A stretch of 64,000 nucleotides of DNA from positions 17,270,501 through 17,334,500 of the forward strand of contig OX327690.1 of the NCBI GenBank assembly GCA_946807835.1. The letters run 5' to 3'. Source of the stretch: Ailanthus altissimus (lineage: Eukaryota; Streptophyta; Magnoliopsida; Sapindales; Simaroubaceae). The position numbers were made by a program, and so were the translations under genes. The notes under the pieces were generated by a model. The model was given only the letters and a program-made list of their open reading frames with translations, had not been told where the DNA came from and did no database searches. Shown one piece after another: positions 57,301 through 64,000 of the stretch (the stretch's first letter is position 1; every line of letters starts with the position of its first letter).

Positions 57301-60300
57301 CCCCTCCACATGAGATGTTGAAAGGAAGGAAACCAAATTTAAATATTTTAAGATTTGGGGCTGTCCTATTTACGTAAGAGTTGCGCAGCAGGATAAGCTT
57401 GCACCCAGAAGGTATAAGTATTGGTTCAAGACTTAAGTGTTAAGTACGTCAATTAGTTAATAATAATTCGCGAATAGGATGATGACATGTGGCACATTAT
57501 AGGCTAATTATTGTTTGACTGAGAAATTACCAAAATGATCTTACTTGTTGGATATGTAAAATCATCATTTTATTCGTAAAATTATTTTTTGAATAATAAT
57601 AATAATAATATTTGATATTATTATTACAAGTCAAACAATAATTGTTTATTAAATTAAAGCATATGTCTTTATTTGTTAAATTTTTTTTAATGAATATGAA
57701 ATAAAAATGAAACAAATGAAGAGTGGATGCCTTAGTTGATGGGCTCGAACACATTTGCCAAAAAGGAGAAATTGTTTCTTCACTTGGATATGAAATTCGG
57801 CCAAGTTCATTCTTACCATTTTAAGCACATTTCCTTTATAATTCTTTAATTTGATTAAAGAATTAACAATTCAAAAGCAAATGGAAATATTAAGGCATGC
57901 CTTACTATATGGGACCGTGGCTTTTGTCATGCAATTGTTAAAGTAAATTGTGCTTATATAATGAAGTAATAAGCCCCATTTATTTTATTTTTGGTTCGGC
58001 TACCAAGTGTGAGAGAGAAAGAGAGAGAGTAAAAGTTGTTTAGTTAGTTCAAAGTGTTTGAACACATTATCTTCATTATTCTCTTCACTTCAAGCCGGTC
58101 ATGGGAGCATATGAAATTAGTTTCAAATACTTCAAGTGTTGAACAATTTAGAACAACTTTATTGCTTAATAAAAATGTACTCAAGTGTTGGGTTATAGCT
58201 TAAGGCGTTGAACAACTAGTTTAAGAGTTAAACTAGGGTTTAAAGTGTTAAACCCGTATTGGAATCAAGTTGCTATTCTAGCCTACCCAAGCCTACCAAG
58301 TTGGGTGCTAGAATTGACAACAAGTGTGCTTCAAGGTGGGAATTCCGACTAATTAATTCAATAGGCTTGTTAAGGTGATTGCTCAATACTTATAATTTCA
58401 TTTATGTGATAAAATGAAAAATATAGTGTTTATCAATTTAGGAAATTAGATTTTCGGCTTTCGTTGCTATGAATATTGCATGAGATACATGTTTAGAAAT
58501 GATGAACACACAAACTCACATGCATGCACTATAGAATAATCATCACTTTCATTTGAAACATCTTTGATTGATTTTAACTTGCTTTGAATTTTGACTTTGT
58601 TTCATAGATTTGTGTTATTGTCCAATTTGTATTGTTTCTGTATCACCATCATTCCAACTAGTCCTTAAAGGCCTTAAATTTGATGTTATTGAAATTTGAA
58701 ATTCTAAGTTATGATGTTGAACAACCTTTGTTGGATGATGATGAGCTTTTTTGCTGGATTTACCATCTGATCCATTTTTTTGGGTTTATATGTTGCATAA
58801 TTAAGGGATTTGATAGATTATCATTTCTGTTCCTCTAGTCCCTGTAGTCACTGTTACTGGTGCTTCATGATGGCATGAGTGTCTTTGTGAGGTTTAAATA
58901 GAAATTTGAGGTTCATCAGATCCTTCTGATTCTGAAATGATCACTTGAACGAGCCTGGTAAAGGAGTTGCTCAAACATATCCAATTTGTGCTTATAGTCG
59001 AGTGCTTTTTGCATTCGCTCTACCACAGATGGTCCCACTCCCTTTAAAAGGTTATTAGTTGCTCTTTTAATTAGTTTGGTGATGTTGTTGGTTCTTAAGC
59101 AACTATTTGTGATGGAGTAATATGGAGAAGTATGATCAACAAATTTATTCATTTAAAATTCCACTAGAAGGACTTAGACAAGCTGTTAATAATTTACCAT
59201 TCTTGAAGTTCAACCAGTAAAGTGGTCTAGATAATCTGGAGGTTCAAATGTAACCTTCTATTGTAAGCATGACCCTTTTTTAACATAAAGTTTGTGGTTT
59301 TTTCATTGAGTTATATCACTTATCTCCGGATCGAATTATAGGTGGCACAGCTTGTTGACTCATATGCTGGTGGTTGTCAATCTGTTGTCATGAAGTTATG
59401 TTTTCCAAATATTGTGGGAACAATAGAATTGTGGCAGTGGTGGTGGTGTGGATGCATTGTGCACTGATTTTGGAATAGGGGAAATCAAGCTGTTGTTTAT
59501 CTAAAACCGCATATTCACATGTTAACTGTGTTATATTATGTTCTGCATGTAAGTTATTATTTATGTCTTTTAGTCTGTTTAGTTTAAATATAGAGAACAT
59601 ATCTTAGCCAGGTTTAAACTTATCTTAAATCTTACTCAAGCTTTCTCATTGAAGCTTCAGTAACCATGCATAAAGAATATATTTTAACCAGTTCTAAAGT
59701 ATTTATGTTTGGTGCTAAAGCTTAGTTGGGTTCTAGTTTTGGAGATTGATTCTAAAAGCCAGGATGTCCTGTATTTCTGCTAAAACAGATGTGCAATTCA
59801 TTTTTCTTTGTGATTAATGAACCCCCTGCTTTGAGTTTTAGAGAGTCTGAACTGAAGGCAAGTATGGTCCCTGATGATTTCTGAGGGACTTGCTATTAGA
59901 CATGCATGTTTTGGGAGATATTATAACCTAGCAATCTCCATAGTTTGTTTTGTTTTAAGTATGGTCTCATCACTTTGTTTCACTTTGGCCTTTCTTTAAC
60001 CATTAGGACCTATGGAACTTTGGTGGTGCCATTGTCATGTAAATCAGTTTAAGCTTTGGCCTCACGGTAAAATCTTTTGCAAGAGGGAACTTCCTTTATC
60101 ATTACCAGATACTCACTATCACCACAATGTGGTGGGAGACACAGAAATTAGGAAAGGGGAAGGGCGGAATTGGATCATATTTTTCAGAAGTTTTCCTGTT
60201 TTGAGTTAAGAGAGATTATTGCTTACCTTTTACTTGGAAATACTTGTAGAAACCTTTCAAATGGAATATCTACCTCCGTTGACCTGCCTTCTGTAAGATT

Positions 60301-60689
60301 TTGCTACATATGTATTTGTCAGTTTATTTATTCATATTTTTTTTCCTGAGCTTATTAGTCCTATGCTTCAGCATTTGGTTGCCTTTGTTTTGCTATGGTT
60401 GCTTTTTGCCCTATGGTACAACTTGAAACTTAGAGAAATGAATCTATAGTTCTTGTTATATTCGTTTGTCACCTTCATGTGGTGTAACAGGCAGAAAAGG
60501 GGACCCCAATTCCCAATGGCAGTGAAGTCAAACAGTAAGTCTAAAGACAGGAGAGAAAGCATAGAATGCATGGAGACAGATCATAGCAGGCTTAAGCTCC
60601 ATCACAAAGATGGAACCAGTGATGAGAATGTAAATAGCGGTGGGTGTCATGATTCTCCTTCTGAGTACTTTCAGAAACATCTGGATAAG
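51376..60689 (+). CDS. Host gene of unknown function, first two coding exons
   Basis: Exon 51352-51404 (acceptor AAGCAG, ATG at 51376, donor after GGAAT) and exon 60491-60689 (acceptor GTAACAG, donor CTGGATAAG then GTTTAT) join without a stop into 76 codons: MVLEGKRFG, MQKRGPQFPMAVKSNSKSK, DRRESIECMETD, then a His/Asp/Ser-rich stretch and PSEYFQKHLDK, ending in phase 0. A strong alternative donor, GTAAGT three bases on, gives a stop, which favours the chosen one. The N-terminus is basic and looks disordered, perhaps nuclear. I do not recognise the family, and the 3' exons were not identified before the window end. The intron is 9.1 kb because Copia-G sits in it. Confidence 0.45.
51405..52049 (+). 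other. Intron sequence before Copia-G
   Basis: T-rich plant intron-like sequence. No exon or RNA gene seen. Confidence 0.5.
52055..54322 (+). repeat. 5' LTR of Copia-G
   Basis: 2268 bases, TGTTGGGATTTGTACTTTTG to ATTATCACTTTCA. The 3' half (from about 53245) is matched by 57470-58551. Confidence 0.94.
54325..54336 (+). other. Primer binding site of Copia-G
   Basis: TGGTATCAGAGT, two bases after the LTR end. It is the best preserved copia primer site in the window and matches initiator-Met tRNA. Confidence 0.92.
54440..55170 (+). promoter_or_regulatory. Copia-G untranslated leader
   Basis: GC-rich block at 54440-54560 (GGCGCTGCGGTGCTGGGGG..., GCTAGCGCTACGACG) and four copies of the CCAATATTGCTACAGC motif near 54880, 54972, 55049 and 55153. 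The layout is the same as in Copia-0 and Copia-E. Confidence 0.6.
55426..56307 (+). CDS. gag: Copia-G gag, intact open frame
   Basis: 293 codons from MVRILDAHQLKGAENYSDWL. The first 180 residues are the UBN2/copia gag domain (GYVIDQKLP, YQKWLDDDLMVKSYILALMS, EIYRVSKALFQARLTEG, NLGNCLILHSLPESF). A Lys-rich linker (KSKGKKKKKVKQTP) and one CCHC knuckle (CFYCGEDGHWKRDC, about residues 262-275) follow. The protein would form particles and bind the element RNA. In an intact copia it continues into protease and pol; here the frame stops at 56307. It is the best preserved retroelement gene in the window. Functional parts are missing downstream, so any activity would be in trans for relatives only. 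Confidence 0.9.
   Translation: MVRILDAHQLKGAENYSDWLLNLKIILDFEKLGYVIDQKLPIGVSNSATPEERATYQKWLDDDLMVKSYILALMSIELQREHVHIDSASSIMLHLKKLFGDGSQVEIYRVSKALFQARLTEGSPVSPHVLKMIGLIERLEKMYISLNNNLGNCLILHSLPESFAFFIMNFNIQGMTPTYADLHNMLKKADENMHKGGSTLFIQGTSSSTPRDFGKSKGKKKKKVKQTPRMSPQKRQISKPQEKTKAKGKCFYCGEDGHWKRDCSKYLTAMKKTPLGICLPFIEISLAFNTSSG
56310..57430 (+). pseudogene. Copia-G protease and integrase, truncated
   Basis: Protease-region remnants (56344-56571) are followed by gag-pre-integrase and integrase (56688-57053: MRLGHIGVRHLTNLVK, CESCIQKK, HSNVCGPM where HTDVCGP is usual, FVDDLSRYGYVFLM). More integrase follows to about 57377 (QHNGVSERRN, ALEIAAHILNRVSSKAVPTPP). The first catalytic Asp appears replaced by Asn. 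It ends abruptly at the deletion joint near 57430-57470. Confidence 0.9.
57470..58551 (+). repeat. 3' LTR of Copia-G, last half only
   Basis: Aligns with 53245-54322 at roughly 92-94%, ending CATCACTTTCA like the 5' LTR. Its first half was lost in the internal deletion. Confidence 0.92.
58557..60490 (+). other. Intron sequence after Copia-G
   Basis: Ordinary T-rich intron-like sequence up to the acceptor at 60490. An antisense open frame at 58916-59152 (with a SVVERMQKALDYKHKLDMFEQ stretch) looks protein-like but has no recognised relative. Nothing else supportable. Confidence 0.45.
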
Positions 60690-61640
60690 GTTTATATTTC
60701 TTTTGAAGCCATTTCTTGTTTTAAAACTAATCTTTTATTCTGGTTTCAATCACCAGCATTTGATGCATATCAACCATTGTCAATCTTGAGCCTATTTATT
60801 ACTATTATATTAATAATATAGTACTACTTACCAAGGAAAAAAATTAATTCTATTAGCACAAGTTTTATCCTGACGCTGCTACTATGGCCAGAGTAGTTTT
60901 TTTCTGTGGCTTTATCTGTTCAGAAGAGGAGGGATGATGGTAGTTGGAACTTGGGAGTGCCTGATTTCTGCCAAGATCACAATGGTTAGGTAATATAGGA
61001 GACATTGGACTTGTGGGTTCTTTTTATGCCGTCTGCTTCTGTTCTAAACTAAATAATCATCGAATTTAGGCTGATTATTTTTCCCTTTAATACTCTCAGC
61101 ATTAAAATTTAAAAATTTGAAACACTGAATTCTGAAGCTAAAGGCTAGCTGAAGACAGTGCTATCAGCTTTGGAGTCAAAAAATTGTGATGATCAAGCTA
61201 AGGGTGGGAAACGAGATTTTGCTTGGGCTTTTAGATAGAATAACTTCTTGCTCTTGGAAAATGTAAAGTTTCCAAAATGAAAAAAATTCCTTCATCTCAT
61301 TAGGAATGATGGATCTTTTGACAGAAGAAAATAAGAGAAGTGAGGTTTATTGTTCTTGATGTTGATTGAGCAAATGAAGGGCAATCAATGATCGAAGAGG
61401 AGAAATGGTCTTAAGTTGAATTATATTTAAGCTCGAGATTCTCAGCGTCTACAGTTTGCCATTGTCTGTTTTAGACTTTTATTTTCATTTTGGGAGTTCC
61501 AGGTTCGCTGCCAAAGTTTTGAATTTTTGGTCGTTTGAACTTTATCTTTGTTTTCACTTTCCACCGGAGGATTTGGGCTGGATTGAGGATATTCCGAAAT
61601 AGGCTTTGTTCATTTGTTGTAATTCTGTGTGTTGCCGGAT
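60690..61640. other. No exon recognised
   Basis: Intron-like or intergenic sequence after the last called exon. GA-rich patches near 60930 and 61320 could hold a small exon, but no frame continues convincingly. Confidence 0.4.
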
Positions 61641-61647
61641 TATATTT

Positions 61648-62180
61648 CACTACTTAAAAAAAGATTTTTTTTTTGTGATAAAGTATAATGTTAAAATAAA
61701 GAGTTTTAGCGATAGATTTTTTGTGATAAAAATATAATGCTATTAAAAATTTGTGATAGAATTTATTACAAATTTTATGCTATTAGTAATTCGTGATAGA
61801 TTTTATCATAAATAAAAATTATATTTTTTATTACAAATTTATAATATTTTATATATTATAAATTATTGATAGAATATATCAAGAAATAAGCAGCATATGT
61901 TAGTGATAGATATGCTTTTAGATTATTTAATTAAAATTTGTTAAATTTAGCATGAAAAATTTAAAACGATGTTTAATTTAAAATAAATTTTTTTATTACA
62001 AATTGGTGATAGAATGTAAATAGAATGTGTTAGTGATATATATCTTTTCAGATTATTTAATAAAAATTTATTAAATTTGATGTAAAAATTTAAAATGATG
62101 TCGTTTACTTTAAAATAAATTTTTTATTACAAATTTGTGATACATTTTATCATTAATTAGTGAGAGAATCATAAATTTGA
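61648..62180 (+). mobile_element. CACTA-like terminus with subterminal repeats
   Basis: CACTACTTAAAAAAAGATTTT at 61648 resembles the CACTA terminal repeat (CACTACAAGAAA type). About ten copies of GTGATAGAATTTATnA-like units follow, in direct and inverted forms, a usual subterminal layout of this superfamily. The other end is not sure; TTTTTCTTGTATTG at 63254-63267 is a candidate but gives no matching 3-bp duplication. No transposase inside. Confidence 0.5.
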
Positions 62181-62425
62181 TTTTTATGCTAAATGTTATA
62201 AATAGTTTAAATTTAATTTTTAATTTAATTATGTTAAATGTAATAATTTTAAATTTAAATTTAAATTTAATTATGATAAATATTATAATTTTGATTGTCA
62301 TTTTAAATTTAATTATGCTAAATGTAATAATTTTGATTTTAATTATATTAAATATAATAATTTTGATTTTAATTATAATTTTAATTATGTTAAAAATTAT
62401 AATTTCTAATTAAATTTTAATTTTG
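62180..62425. repeat. AT-rich degenerate tandem repeat
   Basis: Repeats of about 35-45 bases around TTTAATTATGTTAAATGTAAT and AATTTTGATTTTAATTATA. Open frames on both strands consist of Ile, Leu, Asn and Lys only and are low-complexity products. Confidence 0.8.
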
Positions 62426-62429
62426 ATTA

Positions 62430-63480
62430 CATTTGATATTATAAGAGTTTGATTTTTCTCTTGGGTGAGGTATATGTTCCCTTTTTTAAAAGGTCTTTAT
62501 TATTGTTCTTCCCTGTTATGGAGTAGGATTGGTACTCACGCCAATGTGTACGGATTTATTATGTTCCGATAAGTTTTTGATTATGACATCAAAGGTTTTA
62601 TAATGTATTATCCTTGATGACATTCGGTGTATTATTCTTGATGTCATTAATGATGTGATTCCAATAAAATTTAAATTACAATTTCATATAAAATCAAAAT
62701 TTTAAAATGATGTATTTTTTTATTAAAATGAATAATTATTTAAATTTAAAATTTATGAAAATTTATATTTTAACAAAAAAACTAATTAAAAACAATAAAG
62801 AAGGTCCAAAAATACAAATTAATTAGAGAGAATATTTTAAAAAGAATTGAAGATAAAAATTAAAAGAAATTATTACACTTAAAAAAAAATGGCATCTACT
62901 CCATCACCAACACTATTATAGCTTCCAAGGATGATTACAGTCAGACAAGAGGACCTTGGCTTTGGGGAAGATTTGGACGCTTAAGCCACTGATAAAGGAA
63001 GTATTTCAATTTTATTTATATTTTTTCTGCCATAGGGCCTATGCCATATTTCAGTTGAGGGTAGGGAAACATTTTTTATATTTTGCTCAACTTCATATTA
63101 TCCTTATTTATGTTGCCTTATATTTATTTTATTATTTTTGATTTTATGTTGGTTATATTTTATCTTAATCTTTTACAGTTGAGGAAGAAAAACATTAGAA
63201 ATATGATTTGATTTTCACGTAAAACAATTTTTTGTATGTTGTCTATTACTATATTTTTCTTGTATTGGGTTGTAATGATGATCACTAGTTTATGATAAAA
63301 AATTGAAATCTAACTGTATAACTTATTTTCCAAATGCATAAGAAACAATAGATACCTTAAATAATTCATGCATCAATACTTAAAAAAGCTCATACTTAAG
63401 TACTACACTCTAGTTTTGATGAATAGACAAATACTTTAAAACTTATTTTAATTATAACTTGAGGCAAAATTTTAAAAAGC
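62430..63480. other. No gene seen
   Basis: AT-rich sequence. Might be the inner part of the CACTA-like element or plain intergenic DNA. Confidence 0.4.
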
Positions 63481-64000
63481 ACATAAATAGAGATAAAATT
63501 AGGCCATCTTTGAACAGTTTGAGCATTTTTAGTATACCCTAGTTATATATTTACTCCTAGTTACCCCATTTGAGCCGAAATGACCATTTTTTTGAATAAC
63601 CACATTGTAAGTCTAAAGCTTGAGTTTTAGTACCCAAAACACCCCTTTACACCATTGACACTAAGTATATTGAGAATGTGTTAAGTTATGGTTGGGTGAA
63701 AGTGGAAAAACAATGAAATGTGAAGAATAAGCGCCAAATTAAGTTTGAGGATGACTCTAAGTTTGAGGGAGTTGTGCTTAGTTTATTATTAAAAAATCAA
63801 ATTAAAAAAAAAAAGAATGAATAAGTTGTTCAAGTTGGGTAAAAATATAAGTTTGGAGTATTTAAATCTAAGTGTAGGAAGTTCAAGTGGTAGCCAAGGG
63901 GACTTAATGTTCATGGTATGAATTAAATCAAATTTTTATTTAAAATAACGCACATTGACTCCAACTTTACATTACAAGCTAATAAAAAACATAATAAATT
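63480..64000 (+). mobile_element. Possible gypsy (Athila/Tat) 3' internal fragment, cut by window end
   Basis: Phrases such as AAATTAAGTTTGAGGATGACT and CTAAGTTTGAGGGAGTTGTG resemble the AAGTTTGGGGG-type sequence found after pol in Athila-like elements. No coding domain. The call is based on wording alone. Confidence 0.35.

Larger units (their letters stand above)
52055..58551 (+). mobile_element. Copia-G: copia element in the host-gene intron, internally deleted
   Basis: Plus-strand element with a full 5' LTR (52055-54322), primer site, leader, intact gag, partial integrase and only the last 1.1 kb of the 3' LTR. Perfect duplications TTTGA flank it (52050-52054, 58552-58556). RT, RNase H and the first half of the 3' LTR are missing, through one deletion joining about 57430 to mid-LTR. 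Same family group as Copia-0 and Copia-E. Same direction as the host gene. Confidence 0.94.

Noticed and set aside
62110..62413. Ile/Leu/Asn-rich frames on both strands
   Set aside because: Low-complexity AT repeats; they lack any domain and appear on both strands.
1..64000. Possible organelle insert, tRNA/rRNA genes, or CRISPR
   Set aside because: No conserved organellar gene text, no cloverleaf or rRNA core sequence, and no regular spaced repeats of CRISPR type were seen; the sequence is plant nuclear repeat DNA.

Overview
The window looks like repeat-rich nuclear DNA of a flowering plant, most likely a eudicot. It is AT-rich, has plant-type GT-AG introns, and is dominated by plant transposon families: Ty1/copia with initiator-Met-tRNA-type primer sites, an Athila/Tat-type Ty3/gypsy element whose primer site reads TGGTGCCGTTGC, a Mutator-like element (MULE), and a CACTA-like end. 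No rRNA, tRNA, CRISPR or organellar insert was seen. Species cannot be named from sequence alone. Family calls rest on recognised motifs, not on database searches.

Layout. (1) 1 to about 5390: Copia-0, minus strand, cut by the window start. (2) About 5400-48480: one old plus-strand copia (Copia-A) whose reading frame is split into four pieces (5584-7403, 17434-18049, 24482-25897, 48333 onward) by three insertions. The first is a solo copia LTR (LTR-B, 7404-17428, TSD CATAT) that itself holds a 7.7-kb Kaonashi-type MULE (8454-16187, perfect 9-bp TSD TTTTATATT). The second is a solo copia LTR (LTR-C, 18050-24476, TSD TGTCT) filled with decayed gypsy remnants. The third is a complete minus-strand Athila-like element (Gypsy-D, 25898-48327, TSD GAGCC/GAACC). 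The 3' LTR of Gypsy-D was hit by Copia-E (26194-37018, TSD ATAAC), whose own 3' LTR was hit by an element now left as a solo gypsy LTR (LTR-F, 27228-28651). This gives four nested levels, with direct repeats at every joint. (3) 48480-50640: intergenic, with one small terminal-inverted-repeat element. (4) 50640-61640: a probable host gene on the plus strand. It has a 5'UTR exon near 50960-51183, a short first coding exon at 51352-51404 and a coding exon at 60491-60689. The 9.1-kb intron between the coding exons is swollen by Copia-G (52055-58551, TSD TTTGA). (5) 61648 to the end: a CACTA-like terminus, AT-rich repeats and a possible gypsy fragment.

Genes worth reading. The MULE carries a nearly intact MURA-type transposase (one frameshift) on the plus strand and, convergently, an eight-exon DUF1985/ULP1 SUMO-protease-like gene with an intact His-Asp-Cys set but two in-frame stops. 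Its subterminal regions hold GC-rich arrays of long perfect palindromes. Gypsy-D carries, downstream of its integrase, an intronless full-length decayed copy of a LOG (LONELY GUY, cytokinin-activating phosphoribohydrolase) gene. This is the most unexpected item in the window. Copia-0, -E and -G are relatives with LTRs of about 2.3 kb and a leader carrying repeated AATATTGCTACAGC motifs and GC-rich hairpins. A 388-bp tract in the two LTRs of Copia-E has one mismatch, while the rest of those LTRs is about 88% identical, which suggests gene conversion.
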